Shown: positions 12,775 to 26,280, numbered from the stretch's first letter. The stretch is DNA of 64,000 bases from Aralia elata (GCA_034770075.1 CM068379.1:15313506-15377505); one strand, 5' to 3'. Translations and numbers: made by a program. Notes: generated from the sequence alone by a model not told the origin.

Positions 12775-14123
12775 ATATCTTATTCCTAACAAGTTAAAAC
12801 AAGTTTATCAGCTTATTTTTTTAAAAAATATTACCTCTGTCCTCAATAAAATGTCTAAAAATAAAATGAGCACACAGGGTTAGCAAAATTAGAGGGGAGA
12901 GTATAAAATTTCTTCAATTATATTCTTTATTTGGACTCGCACAATTATCATAATTAATTTGAAAATGAGGTATTTGTATGGAGATATGTGCACTTTGAGA
13001 GGAAAATTAAAAAAATATAAAAATTGATATATTTGATATTATATAATTTCTAGGAAATTACTTATAAACGAACCAATTAGTAAATTTTATAGGCCTGTGC
13101 TATGAAAGTGTTGCATGACAGCCTCAATAATTAGTTATTTTAGAGTAACAAAAATAATATCTCATATACAAAAAGTCGAAAAGTAAAATTGAAAATATAT
13201 TCCTCACCCAAAGAAAAGGATGAAGGAAGTATTTTGCAATTTCACTTTTTTTTCCCCTTAAAAAGTGCTTTTTGCTTTTAGTTTTTTCAAAACAAAAGCA
13301 ATTACCAAACAATTAATGTTATCTGCTACTCATTTCAAAAAATTGGAAGTAGAAACGAAAATTTTAGTCTAAATTTACTATAGAAGTTACTCCTGCTCTG
13401 GACTGATTTCAAGGAAAAATAAGATTGAACAATTCCTTTTATTTTGATTCAACAATCGTGGAAGACGGAATCAACTTGAGTAAACATCTGGGTGAGTCGA
13501 TTTATTCCTTCATGATCGCCTTTGAGTAGATCCTATTAGCTTGACCTCTTACTTAAGTGACCGAAGTGTGACCGAAGTGCTTCTGTTTGTTTTTTAATCT
13601 AAATTGGGGTAACGTGACTATGTTACTATTATCACATTTTAATATCATAAAATGCATAGTATTTTTTATTCTAATTCTAATATTTAGAAGAAGAAAAAAA
13701 AAATTAACAAACAGACCCGTAGTAATCAAACTAGTATATTTACATTACAACTTACATAATGTTACAAATTTACACTTGTCATAAAAATGCTGATAAACAA
13801 TGTACACTTAATTTGTTAATGCATATGCTTAACATGCACACCAGAAAATGTTTTGCTCCAATATTGTTATTCCTAGCCGCTCATTGAAGTGGCAATCCCG
13901 CAGCCCTGACAACATCCAATTTCACCTCATTGAACCAGTCTTCCAATCGGCAATAGAAAAAAAATTACAAAGCTTGACCATTGCAAAGCGCAGTAAGGAT
14001 GAGAAAAAAAAATATCAAAAACCGACAAAAAACCAAACCGTAAAAAACCGAAAAGTCGGAACCGGTCATTTGGTAACTACATATAGTTTATAGAGAAAAA
14101 CCACTTTGAAAAAACCGAAACTG

Positions 14124-14124
<1 letters not shown>

Positions 14125-14174
<50 letters not shown>
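14125..14174. repeat. (TA)n tract, insertion target of the Athila-like element
   Basis: About 25 TA dinucleotides. The gypsy element starts directly after it, and ATATA at 14170-14174 is repeated right after the far end at 43301-43305, so the tract was the target site. Confidence 0.9.
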
Positions 14175-14177
<3 letters not shown>

Positions 14178-15172
14178 TGTGCTATCGTAGACAATCAAAA
14201 ATAAAATTTTACTGCGAAAAATATTTATGTAGTAGTGCAAGTAAGAGTATCCCACAGAGAATGATTAGTCTAAATTTATTCTTTGTAAACTAAAATTAAG
14301 GGTTTTGATTGTGATTATTAAAGTAAACAAAAAATAATGCAAAATAATTTATTAAAGTAAATTAGAAAAAACAAATCTTGAATTAAATCAACTTTCACCT
14401 CAAAAACTTACACTGATATTGACTCAAGCATAATCAATTAATACTTTGAATATACATCGTTAGAATCAATTCACCATTCAGAATCATTTCATATCTTTCC
14501 TTAATTTTAGTTAGATAGAAACAAGCGATCTAAATAATCCTAACTACTAAACAACTTCAGACAAGTGCTAAAAATTTAATCTAGTAAATGCTTTAAGAAT
14601 TAGAAAAATCGATAAAGCTAAACAACACAAGCACAAACGATTGCATTTAATTTAGTTGAGTATTCTTCCTAACATATAATGATCTCGTGATCTGCAATCA
14701 ATTATTAACCTTAGTTGTTTCGCAAATTAGAGTGATCAAACAATTACGGATTTGATATCTAATTTAGTAGTAGATTTCAACACTTAATAAACTAGCGTGC
14801 ACTTTAGCAATTAAACATATCAATCATATAATTTAAGCACAGAAGAATAATCAATACTCAAAATATAAATTGAACAATTAAAACCAATTAGATCACAGTA
14901 TAATAATTCTGAGGTTTCCGTCTTCTTAATCCAAGAATAAAAGTTTAGTTAGGCAGAGCCATGTAAATCACTAAAGAATAATAGAAGAGAGTTGCTAGCC
15001 AAAGATACCATCTCTAATGCCTAATAACATGTATTTATAGTTTACATAAGAAAACTCTAACTTAGAAGGAAAAGAAATCCAATTTGAAATCAAAATTTAA
15101 GCAAAAACACATGGAAAATCTGGGCATTCAGCGACCCGGTGCTGTCGTGCCGTGTTTCCTCTTCATTTTGGT

Positions 15173-18100
15173 GCTGCGGCTAAGGCTGTAAACGAGTCGA
15201 ATCGATCCGGATTATGGGATGCTCAGATTTGATTCGATACAAAAATGTCTTGTTCATATTCGATTCGAATTCGAAATGAAATTTAAACAATGTACTCGTG
15301 TTCGACTCGATGCAAAAAATGGTACTCGAAAATTGATTCGATTCGACTCGAAATTATGTTCGAACTACTTGTTTTGAATCGAACTCGAGTAAAACCGAGC
15401 TTGTATCGTATTGTTGATTCCAAATTTACAATTTACAATACACTTTTGAAAAAGTTAGGCATATGAATTATAAAATACACATTAATAGCAGCAACAACAA
15501 CATTAGCATTCAATTTTTACCAGCACCATTAACATGAAAGTTCAACACAACTAGTTCTGCAGTCAAACACAATAAATTCTGCAGTTCAACAAAACCTAAA
15601 TAATAGTACCAACAACAATTCAAGTTTAACAAAGATTACAACCTATAAAATAAGTTGAAAATCCTCACTTCCACTTAATTTCATTAAGGAAAAAAAATAG
15701 AAAATAGTAGCACTTGAAAAAGCAGCAATCCAATACTGCAAATTCATTCCAAACCAATGAAGTCATTAACACCATCTTTGTCAGCAACACATCAGACAAT
15801 AACACAATAGCAGCACAACAGTAACACAGTAGTAACACAACAGCAATTCACTCCAAATTTATGTCATTAGCACCATCTTCATCGACCTGTTAAGTGTTAA
15901 ACCAATTTGTTATATACATAAACAACAACAATAAAAATGTAAACTAAAAGTTCATAAGAAAGAAATTATACCATTGCAGCACTCATTTTACTTAGCCTAT
16001 AATCACACCTTAGCCAATCAGAAGTACATATAAGAGCTTGAACAGTCTCAGGCTTGAGAGAGCTCCTATATTGATCTAGTACCCTTCCACCAGCACTAAA
16101 AGTACTCTCAGATGCCACAGTGCTAACAGGAATTGATAGTATATCCCTTGCCATTTTTGAAAGAATTCTAAATTTTAAGGTATTTGCTTTCCACCAAAGT
16201 AAAACATCAAATGACTCATCATCATTACATATATATCTACCCTCTTCAAGATATGCATTCAGATCAGATTTAATAGGAGTAACACTGTCCATACCTTGAG
16301 CCTAAGAATCAAACTCAGCTCTGCTTTTTGTTTTAGTTTTCTCATTGCAACTACCACTAGCATTGGTAGAACTTCTTCCATACTAGGCACACTAGCAGGT
16401 ATTAGACAGTGAACAACAACATAGTACTCATAAAGCTCATAAAGTGCTTTTTTCACAAGCTCAATGTTTCTATCAGCTTCAAACTCAGTTGTAAAAATTT
16501 TTGGAAAACAAAAGATGACCAACTGCATCTTATACCTTGGGTCAAGGATAGATGCAATTGCCATCAGAATGTTACACTCTCCCCAATACTTATCAAATTT
16601 TTCTTTCATTTTGAATGCCATGTCTCTTAACAAGTGAAAATCACATTTGAGGTCTTAAGCAACAATTCTTTAATTTTCCATATTTCAGGAAGAAATAGGT
16701 TTGATGTAGGATATTCAAAGCCTGAGAAAACATGTGTTGCTTCATTGAACACCTCTAGCAACTCCATTACCTTTGCAGCTTTCTCCCAATCCTCAAAAGA
16801 TGGACAAGATTGATAATGTGGATCCCTTTCTTGATACATAGGGAACACTTCCCTAAACTGCATAGCAGACTCAAGCATGGCATAAGTGGAGTTCCAACGA
16901 GTTGGCACATCTAAAACAAGTTTTTTAGTTGTACATAACTGCAATTGCTTTGCAATCTCAGAAAACTTATGAAGTCTAGAAGGGGATCCTTTAAAGTATT
17001 TCACACTATCACGAACCTTCACAATAAAACTTTGAATCACACCCAAACCATCTTGTACCATAATATTGAGAATATGTGCACAACATCTCACATGAAATAG
17101 TTTTCCACCAAAAAACAAATTACCTTTTAACACAAAACTATCTTTAAGATTCTTAACTGCAGAATCATTAGAAGATGCATTGTCTAACGTGATTGTGGTT
17201 ATCTTATTTTCAATGCCCCATTCACTAAGACAAGAAAAAATGGCATCACTAATCATGAGACCAGTGTGAGGAGGTGGCAAATGACAGAAATTTAGAATTC
17301 TTTTTTGAAGCCTCCAATCAGAATCTAAGAAATGTGCAGTGAGACACATATACCCAATTGTTTGATTAGATGTCCACAAGTTAGAAGTTAAACTCACTCT
17401 ATCAATGCCAAACAACAAAGCTTTCACTTTTTTCTTTTCTAAAGCATAAATTTTCATGCAATCATTCTTCAAAGTAACACGAGAAATAAGATCAAATTTA
17501 GGGTTCAGAGATTTCAAAAGAAGAATGAAAAATTCATGCTCAACCATTCTAAAGGGATATTCATGAACCATAATCATTTTTGCCATAATGTCTCTGGTTC
17601 TCTCTTTGTCAAACCTAAAATTTGTCAAATTACTCGTTTTACCATCAGCTTCAATAGCAGGGTAAGCCAACACACTCTGTTTTGTTCCAGCAATTTTAGA
17701 TAAACGAACAGTGCAAGTTAACATGTGTCTATTTAAATGGCTAGTCGAACCGGTGCTTTGATGTGCAAGCTTAGCAAAACAGTAATTGCATTGGATTTTT
17801 TTGGTACCATCTTGTAATTTAATGATGCTAAATTCAGACCAAACCTTTGAAGTTTTTCTCTTCTTTTTTCCATCTCCATTTTCTTCAGTACCTTTTTCTC
17901 CTCCTTTAGGACCGTCCATTACAATGGCAACATCACTGGTGGCAGAAGTATTGCCATTATCAGATACTTGTGAAGGATTAATTACTGGTGGTGATTGATT
18001 GACCAAACTATCTGGAAAATAAAGACAGATAAATAATGAAAAGTTAAGAACTCTCAACGAAAATAAAAATTAAACTATGACCCAAATCGAAAATTAATCA

Positions 18101-19411
18101 AAATAGAATAGCTATTACCATTATCATTAGCACTGGTTAGTTGAGTACCAGTAACAGACTCAGAGTTTGACATTTTGAACAAGTTTAAGTTGAGAGTTTA
18201 GAAGAAAATAAAGGGTTTCGAATGATTTGGGAAAAATAAAATTGGGGTTATATAAATGAATTTGTGGACTGATAACTTACCAGGTAAGCCGTGTAGGCTA
18301 TATATCTCTTTGAATTCTCTCAGATCATAGCTATTTATGCTTGAGAACAAAATCATCTCTCTTTTCATTCTCCTTTTGTCTGCCAGTAACCAAGAAAATA
18401 AAGGGTTGTCTAGCTTGCCCTAGTCCCAACTAATCTGGGGAAGAAAAATCGAGAAGAGATTAGATAGTGAATCAGCAATATAAAAAATACAACATTTTGT
18501 CTCAGTTTCTTTCTCTGTATGGATAAATGATAAAAAAAACCTCCACTAAAAAATGACAAGTTGTTGGAGCTTAAAAGAAAGAGAGCATAATATTTTTTTT
18601 TAACTTTGCCCATATCATCTCAAATTTAATACAGGCGCATGCATCATGCTATTCATTTTTTTATGTTTAAATGATGCCCACTATCCTCATTCCTCTCCAT
18701 CATATTTATATTCATACGCATGGCATGGTTAAATATCAAATTAAGTATACTAAAGTCTAAAGCTACTTAGCATGATTTATTTAAAATATTAGTATACTAC
18801 TAAAGTTGATAACATGGTTGCTTTAAATTAATTAATTATGAGATTGCACTATCTTGAGCAAAACACTCCATTAAACTAATCATTTCTATGCATCATACTG
18901 CCATTTTTTCTTCCCATTCATTTGGGAATTGGGCAGAACCATTTTGTGATTTTCTTTTGATTCCTTAGCAAACCAAGTTGTATTCCAAATTTCCAACGCC
19001 AACAGTAAGAAAATAAATCTTCAGCAAATAATTCTCTCTCTCTCTTTGCGAGTTTGCGTACATGTTCCATTGGGTTTTTCTCTCTATCTCAAGAGTCAAA
19101 TAAATAAGCTTCGACGCAAGTCTTCGTCGAAGATGATGATCATCTCCTAAACGCAGACCATCATGAATCTCTCATAATCGAACATATTCGATCAAATTCA
19201 TGGCGAACTATTCGAAATCTATCGAACTACTCATGGAGAAAACGAGCAGAGTATGTCTTCTCTCAGATTTGGATCGTTTGAGGAGTCGAATAATAAAAAT
19301 TGCTCAAAATCGACTCGCTTATATACGAACTCGGGTCCCGTTCGATTTTTTTCCGAATCGACTCCGATCCGAGCCCGACCCATTCGACTCGTTTTCAGCC
19401 TTAGCTGCCGC
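15173..19411 (-). mobile_element. hAT DNA transposon inside the Athila LTR
   Basis: The element is 15181-19403 (4,223 bp). The ends are TAAGGCTGTAAACGAGTCGA and, inverted, TAAGGCTGAAAACGAGTCGA. The 8 bp flanks GCTGCGGC (15173-15180) and GCTGCCGC (19404-19411) differ at one base, matching the 8 bp duplication of hAT elements. The uninterrupted LTR copy supports the junction. It carries one minus-strand transposase gene, now broken. The long subterminal stretches are rich in short TCGAATCGA and CGACTCGAA phrases, which may be transposase binding sites. 18180-19180 and 15184-15960 contain no other gene. Confidence 0.88.
15966..18173 (-). pseudogene. hAT transposase, BED-zinc-finger type, frame-broken
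   Basis: Exon 1 (18119-18173) starts MSNSESVTG, ends at a GT donor and joins in phase to exon 2 at 18011. Next come a BED zinc finger (CNYC, then HLNRH, about residues 70-120), an RNase H-like core with TLDNASSND and HVRCCAHILN, and a C-terminal hAT dimerisation block with SKMARDILSIPVSTVASEST just before the end. This order is the ZBED/Ac-like transposase layout. Function would be cut-and-paste excision of this element. The gene is broken: a frame change near 16630, another near 16330-16385, and an in-frame TAG at 16302-16304 separate the core from the dimerisation block. The intact ORF 16627-18057 is therefore a fragment. Confidence 0.88.
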
Positions 19412-19772
19412 GCCACCTATACAGGGTTTGCCACAATCGTCTCAGCGCTGCTGCGCCATCCATAAGCCTTCAACTGGCGCTGCCGTGCCATCCATCCAGG
19501 AATTCTTCGTACTGATGCAGAGTTGTCGCGTCAACTTCAAAGTCAATACCAGCGTTACCGCGCCAACTATCTAGAGTTCCTCTCACTGCAGCGCCGCCCA
19601 TAATACAAATTCCAACCTTTTGCTTTAAGTCCAAAAATACACACAAATGCTCTCCAAAGTTATAAACTCATCCAATTGCACCTAAAATCAAAATATAAGA
19701 ATAGTGAGCATATTTAGGCACAAAATCAATACAAAAGGTAAAGAATTAAGAGATAAAAACATAACAAATTCA

Positions 19773-19800
19773 ATACTCATCAAATTTCCCCACACTTACC
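19773..19800 (-). other. polypurine tract of the Athila-like element
   Basis: On the minus strand the sequence just before the 3' LTR reads AAGTGTGGGGAAATTTGATG followed by AGTAT, a purine-rich stretch of the kind that primes plus-strand synthesis in related plant elements. It directly abuts the TG of the LTR. Confidence 0.65.
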
Positions 19801-21034
19801 TTTTGCACGTCTTTAGGCAAAACTAAAATAAACTACAACACCAAAAATTCATCTAAACAATACTAACAAACTTAACAACCTTGAGCCACAAATTAATATG
19901 AATTTCAACATTAAGCTCAAAGATTCTAGATAATAACTCTTGAGAGATTTCAAAACAATGTATCATCTAAAACTCGAGCTTATTTATCAATCCTACTTTA
20001 CTCTCAACCCCTTGTGTGTGTGTGAATCCAAATGTAGTAACCTAATCAGAACTCAGATAACTTATGAAATCAAAACCTCGAAGGAAAAAGAGAAACTCAA
20101 GCACTTATTTTCACACAATTCTCAATTAACACAAGTAATCAACACTAGAGGATCAAAAGGCTTCTTTTTTTTCTTTCTTCGGTAAGTACATTTTATGCTC
20201 CATCTTACCAGCGAGTGTGTTTTACGCTTCATCTCGCATGTCACGTGTTTATGAGTAAGTGCGTTTTATGTTCCATCTCAACCCACCATATGAATCTTAT
20301 TTTTTTTTTCTTTATTTCTTTTTTTCATTCTTTTTCTTTTTTTTTCTTTCAAACTTGCAACATTTGCCTAAATTATTTCCCCTTTATTAAATAATATCTC
20401 ATATTCACTTCAAATTATGATCAAACAAGCAATAGAGTTCTAAAATTTCTCCCTCAATTCATTCAATCTAATAAATTCCTCCAAAGTTAAAACTAGGTCA
20501 ACTAAATAGATATGTGCTCAAGTATGAAGGGTCTCAAATAAAGTAATAACCAACAATAAAAATAAATTTAGACTACCTAATGTCTATCAATCTTCCAAAG
20601 AGTTATTAAATCGAAATCAAGATTTTATTATTGGTTAAAAATTAAAATCCAAATTAACTTATTGCTCAATTGACAAATCTTAAAAACGACCCCACTTTCG
20701 TAGGAAACACGATTGCACTTAACATGTGTAACATGCCTTTAAACCTCAAGGTTTTGTCTCGTGAGGGTTTGCAGTGAATATACCCACAAAATTCAAATTA
20801 AAAATTTTAAAACAATTCTAACGATGACCTATAAAAATTATAAAATACCCTAAATCCTTCCCCTCACACATTAAACTTACATTGTCCCCAATGTAAAGTA
20901 AAAATGCAAAGAAAAGACATATAAATGCAACTAAAGAGAAAAAAAGGGAAAGAAAATTAAATCTGATTTCCTGGGTTGCCTCCTAAGCAGCGCATTTGTT
21001 CATTGTCATTGGCTCGACTCAATGCGGTCTTTCG
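19801..21034 (-). other. non-coding 3' region of the Athila-like element
   Basis: About 1.2 kb between the integrase end and the polypurine tract. Full-length Athila-group elements often have an extra env-like frame here, but no reading frame of that type was seen. The part near 20200-20290 holds two related phrases (AGTACATTTTATGCTCCATC, AGTGCGTTTTATGTTCCATC) 80 bp apart. Confidence 0.5.
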
Positions 21035-22189
21035 TCAATCGACATAAATTGGATCCACAAGGTCTACATTGTCCACTTTTTCTTTTCGAAAACCCTCATA
21101 GAAAGGTTTGAGTCTATGACCATTCCCCTTGAATACTTTAGAAGTTGCTAAACTCTGTATTTCAACTGCACCATGTGGAAAAATATTAGTAACAACAAAA
21201 GGTCTATTCCAACGAGAGCACAATTTACCTGGAAACAAACGAAGTTTTGATTGATAAAAAAGATTTTTTTGACCAATTTGAAATTCCTTCCTCAAAATCT
21301 TCTTGTCATGAAAAGCTTTTGTCTTTTTCTTGTAAATCCTGGCACTCTCGTAGGCGTCATTACAAATTTCTTCCAACTCTTGTAATTGCAACTTTCGATG
21401 CTCTCCACTTTCACGCATCCTCATATTGAAGCTCTTGATAGCCCAATAAGCCTTGTGTTCTAACTCAACTGGCAAGTGGTATGGTTTTCCAAACACCAAT
21501 CTGTAAGGTGACATACCAATAGGTGTATTATATGCAGTCTGATATGCCCATAAGACGTCATCCAAGCGCAAACTCCAATCCTTTCTGTTAGGATTAACTG
21601 TCTTCTCAATTATTGCCTTGATCTCTCTATTCGACACCTCTGCTTGCCCATTCGTTTGCGAATGATATGTAGTGGACACCTTATGCGTCACATGGTACTT
21701 ACTCAGCAAAGCTCCCACAGTCCGATTGCAAAAATGAGACCCTCTATCACTGGTTAGAGCTCTTGGAATGCCAAACCTAGAAAAAATGTTAGACTGAATA
21801 AAATCTGCAACCACTTTAGAATCGTCAGTCCTGGTGGCCTTTGCTTCCACCCATTTCGAAACATAATATACAACAAGTAAAATATAAATACAACTAAAAG
21901 ACACAGGAACCGGTCCCATAAAATCAATTCCCTAAACATCAAAAATCTCACAATATAGTATAGGTTTTTGTGACATCTCATTTCGTTGGAAAATATTACC
22001 TGTCTTTTGACAATTTGAGCATGACTTGCAAAACAAATATGAATCTTGAAAAAGGGATGGCCAAAAGAAACCACACTCTAACACTTTTCTTGTTGTTCGT
22101 TTAGGTCCAAACTGACCTCCGCAAGCATAAGAGTGATAAAAAGTAAAAATAGAAGTGATTTCACTCTTAGGAACACACCTTCGTATCAC
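21035..22189 (-). pseudogene. Ty3/gypsy integrase remnant (Athila-like)
   Basis: Two minus-strand blocks. 21932-22189 carries a zinc-binding HHCC region ending SNCQKTGNIFQRNEM. 21035-21919 carries the catalytic core with YVSKWVEA, the second Asp in ALTSDRGSHF and the Glu in TNGQAEVSNREIKAIIEK. It continues into the GPKP-like C-terminal part (PYHLPVELEHKA, then RWNRPFVVTN). An in-frame stop near 21933 separates the zinc-binding block from the core. No chromodomain follows, consistent with the Tat/Athila side rather than chromoviruses. It would have integrated the element's cDNA. Confidence 0.85.
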
Positions 22190-22439
22190 TTGATCGACAC
22201 AATATTTTCACAAATATGGATCATCTCATACATAGTATTTGGACTCACTTTTGATCATATCCTTTACAGCTTTAGACAAACTAGAAGGCAATTCGTTAGT
22301 TACCAAATAATTCACAATATGTGCATACCAAGACATGGATGTGATTGCAGAAAATAGTTGTTCATCAGGAAACTGTTCTTTCAGCTGGAGTTCATCATTT
22401 ATATTGACTAAACGACTCAAATGATCCGCAACTCTATTC

Positions 22440-23726
22440 TCTGTTCCTCTTTTATCCTTAATTCCAAGTCAAATTCGCTTAAGAAAAGTATCCATCTTAT
22501 CAATCTTAGTTTTGCCTCTTTCTTTATCATCAAATAACGAAGAGCTGCATGATTAGAATAAATAATAACTTTAGTACCAAGTAAATAAGATTGAAATTTT
22601 TCTAAAGTAAATATAACAACTAAAAGTTCTTTTTTAGTGGTAGAATAGTTTCACTGGGCATCATTCAAGGTTCGTATAGTAAATGGCATTGGATGCTTTT
22701 TCAATTCTTTGATCCAACACAGCTCCTACTGTGTAATCATTTGCATCGCATATTATCTCAAAAGGCAAGGTTCAATTAGACGGTTGAATCACTAGCGTAG
22801 GTGTCAACAATCCTTTCAATTTATCAAACGTTGTTTGGCACGTCTCATCAAAATCAAAACACTATCTTTTTGTAGTAGCTTACACATGGGTGCTGCAATT
22901 TTGGAAAAGTCTTTGATAAACCTTCGATAAAAACCTCCATGTCCAAGGAAAGAACAAATTTCCCGTATGCTAGTAGGATAAGGGAGAGATTGAATAACAT
23001 CAATTTTTGTTTTATCTACTTCAATGCATTTAGAGGAAATAACATGACCCAAAACTATTCCTTGTTTAACCATAAAATGACATTTTTCAGAATTTAAAAC
23101 AAGGTTAGTTTTTATGCATCTTTGAAGAATAAGTGTAAGGTTATGCAAACAAGTATCAAAGGAGTCTCCATAAATTGAAAAATCGTCCATAAAAACTTCC
23201 ATGATATGCTTACTGTAATGTGAAAATATGCTGACCATACACCTTTGGAAAGTAGCTGGGGCATTGCACAACCCGAAGGCCATGCAGCGATACGTAAAAG
23301 TACCAAATTAGCATTTAAATGTGGTCTTCTCTTGATCCTCTGGAGTAATTTCAATCTGGAATAACCTGAATAAGCATCAAGAAAGAAATAGTAAGAATGA
23401 CCAGCTAATCGTTCGAGTATTTGATCAATAAAAGGTAAAGGGAAATGGTCCTTGCAGGTCACAACGTTCAATTTTCTATAGTCTATACAAACCCTCCACC
23501 CATTTTGAACATGTGTAGAAATTAACTCATCATTTTGATTTTTCACAATAGTTATTCTAGTCTTTTTAGGAACCACTTGAACTGGGTTAACCCAACTACT
23601 ATCCGAAATGGGGTAAATCACATCAACTCCAAGAAGTTTAAGAATTTCTTGTTTCACCACATCCATCATAGGTGGATTCAATCTTCTTTGTGGTTGGCGT
23701 GCAGGTTTCGCCTCCGCTTCAAGTAA
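22440..23726 (-). pseudogene. Ty3/gypsy reverse transcriptase and RNase H remnant (Athila-like)
   Basis: 23112-23681 begins with the RT fingers (VIYPISDSSWVNPVQVVPKK, WRVCIDYRKLN). 22816-23283 carries the active-site strand FMDDFSIYGDSFDTC and the LGHVISSKCIEVDK and GFYRRFIKDFSKIAAP blocks. A frameshift lies where these overlap (23112-23283). The RNase H part below 22816 survives only as scattered matches in several frames (for example a block near 22540-22600). The missing frame continuity makes the copy inactive. Confidence 0.85.
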
Positions 23727-23964
23727 GATCCGGCGAATGCATGTGGAAGGGCTAATGCCTTGAATGTTAGTAATCGTCCAACCAATTGCCTTTTTATGCT
23801 CCTACAAAATCTGCACAAGTTTCTCTTCCTGTGATATACTAAGTGAATTGGAGATGATCGCTGGTAACATTTTTCTTTCTCCAAGGAACACATATTTGAG
23901 ATGACTGGGAAGAGGTTTCAAATCTGGAGTAGGTGCCTGCAACACAAATGGTAGAGACTTTTTG

Positions 23965-25095
23965 TTAGAGATCGACAATTCCATATATTTCATTCAGAGT
24001 TGCCACAGTCTCTTGCAATTTTGTGTTCAAGGTTGATTTCGCACTCTCCTTGTCAATGTTCTTACTAAGTGCAATCTCCAAGTCATCTTCTCCATCAAGT
24101 TCAAAGGCATCATGTGCTAAAGAGTCAATCACATCAATAGAATAGATAAAGATATCGTCACTAGGATATCGCATGACATCATAAATATTAAACTTGACAA
24201 CTTCGCCATCAAAATCCATTGACAATGTACCACTACAGACATCTATTTTAGTCTTGGATGTCTTTAAAAATAGTCTTCCTAACAAAATAGGTGCATTTGA
24301 TCACCGTTTTTCATATCAAGCACATAAAAATTCGTAAAAAAGTTCAATTCATTGACTTGCACAAGAACATCCTCAACTACACATTTAGGACAAAACATTA
24401 GATATATCAGCTAATTGAATTACTGTACTAGTTTTACTCAAAGGTTCAAGTGACAAAGAAGCATATATAGAATATGGCATGACATTAATAGATGCTCCTA
24501 AATCTAACATGACTTTTTTAATTCTAGTGCTACCTATCATACAAGGGATAATGAATATACCCGGATCTTGACACTTAGTAGGGAGTTTTTTTTTTGAACA
24601 ACAGTTGAGACATTCTTCCCTACTTTAACCTTTTCATATCTTTTAAGTTTCTGTTTCCTCTTATGGGTACACAATTCTTTCAAGAATTTAGCATAACGAG
24701 GTACTTGTCTAATAACATCTAACAATGGAATGTTTACCTCGCTCGCATCTACGGAAGGTCTCATACAAATCTAAATACTTATCAATTTTCCTGTTTTTAG
24801 TTAAAGCATAAGGAAAATAGGGTACAAGTTTATATTCAGAGAGAGGTGAAAATTTACGCTTCGGTACACCTTCATTACTCTCATCTCCTTTGTCTGCTTT
24901 ACCGCTATTTGTTTCTTCTTTACCCTCATTTACATTGTCTGGCTCTTGTGGTGTAGGTTCTTGCTTTTCTGAATTCTTTACCTCTTTACCACTTCTCAAT
25001 GTGATGACACTTGCATTCTCTTCTGGATTAACTATTGTTTGAGAGGGTAACTTTCCCGAACCTTGCGCCTCCAATCGACTGATTGCGGTGGCCAT
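23965..25095 (-). pseudogene. gag C-terminal linker and aspartic protease region (Athila-like)
   Basis: 24709-25095 is a hydrophilic stretch with ENASVITLRSGKEV, a motif common just after gag in Tat/Athila elements. 24537-24764 continues with a lysine-rich region. 23965-24285 has MLGRLFLKTSKTKIDV, the C-terminal half of the retropepsin fold (family pattern ILLGRPFL). The catalytic Asp block lies in damaged sequence around 24480-24540 and cannot be confirmed. Several stops split the region. Confidence 0.7.
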
Positions 25096-25806
25096 TTATC
25101 CCATTTAAGTTCCCAAGTTTTGAATACTTGCCCTCGTTTTCTGTTGAAATTACGAAGTGTTAATGGCAAGAGATTTAACAATATCTTCTAAAGACATAGT
25201 GGAGTTAGAAGATTGACCTTGTTATTGCCTATTGGGACATGACTGCGTGTACTGTCGTTGATTTGGGAAAGTGTGATTTGCGGGCTGATTTACTCGAGGA
25301 TTCACGTAGCTAAATTTAGGATGATCCCTCTATCCAGAATTATACGTGTTTGAATAAGGATCATATTTCCTTTGTGGTTGTATAGGAAATCTACCTATCA
25401 CACTTATTTGCTCAACGACCTCCTCTTAAAGAGTTGGACACATATCAGTCTGATGTCCTATTACCACACAAATTTCGCAAGCTTTTATTTGTTGTGTGTT
25501 ACCTGCAGCCATTTGACTAACAAGAGATGTTAGACTCGCAATTTGTTATTCAATAGCAGAAACGTTTACCTCATTTGTATTCCTAGGTGAGAAATCAAGT
25601 TGAGTACCAAATTGCTGAGAATTAGCTACCATATTCGCAATCAAATTTCTAGCAGCCTCGGGAGTTTTATCCACCAAAGCTCCTCCACTAGCAGCGTCGA
25701 TCATGCTCCTATCGGTAGATGAAAGGTCTTCATAGAAGTATTGGATAAGAAGTTGTTCACTGATTTGATGATGGGGGCAACTTGCACAAAGTCTCTTGAA
25801 ACGTTC

Positions 25807-26280
25807 CTAATACTCGTGTAGAGTTTCTCCGTTATTCTGTCTTACACCACAAATTTCTTTCCTAATATTCGTAGCCCTTGAAGAGAAAAAATATTTTTCT
25901 AAAAACAATCTCTTCATCCCTTCCCATGTGGTAATACTTCCGGAGGGTAGATAGTAAAGCCAATCCTTAGCGAAATCTTTCAAAGAAAATGGAAAGGCTT
26001 TCAATTTGATTTGTTCTTCTGTTACTCCGGTAGGCTTTATAGTTATGTATACCATATGTCACTCCTTCAAATGTTTGTGAGAATCTTCACCTGCCAAGCC
26101 ATATAAAGTGGGTAAAAGATGTATCAGTCTAGATTTTAATTCGAATTGAGTACTAGTATCAAAATTAGGAAATTCAATGCACAATAGTTGTTGATTAAGA
26201 TTAGGAGTAACCAACTCCTTTAGAGTCCTGTTATTCGTAGCAACCATGTCTTCTGAATCGCTGGATAAACTATTAAACAA
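25807..26280 (-). pseudogene. gag remnant (Athila-like)
   Basis: 26059-26280 holds the N-terminal part (FELKSRLIHLLPTLYGLAG). 25807-26055 holds the retrotransposon gag core: FSLKDFAKDWLYYLPSGSI, TTWEGMKRLFLEKYF and RKEICGVRQNNGE. A stop lies between the blocks at about 26056. It would encode the capsid-forming structural protein. Frames after 25807 are too broken to follow to the linker at 25095. Confidence 0.8.

Larger units (their letters stand above)
11363..14124. other. AT-rich intergenic DNA with MITE remnants, no gene
   Basis: No coding region was supported. The stretch contains a Stowaway-like MITE (12013-12281), another possible foldback MITE (12449-12774), and near its right end several AAACCGA/AAAACCGA phrases (about 14017-14123) of the kind found near hAT transposon ends. 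Confidence 0.6.
14175..19772 (-). repeat. 3' LTR of the Athila-like element, split by hAT
   Basis: LTR sequence occupies 14175-15180 and resumes at 19404-19772 after the hAT insertion. It is collinear with 26504-27324, 41087-41105 and 42726-43300. It starts TGGTGTG and ends ACAAATTCA. The part after the hAT element holds GC-rich units of the type GGCGCTGCCGTGCC. Confidence 0.85.

Noticed and set aside
12832..13110. A third Stowaway-like MITE starting ATTACCTCTGTCC
   Set aside because: Only a left-end-like phrase was seen; no matching right end was found.
19200..19574. 124-codon frame spanning the hAT/LTR junction
   Set aside because: It crosses the transposon boundary at 19403, so it cannot be an ancestral gene.
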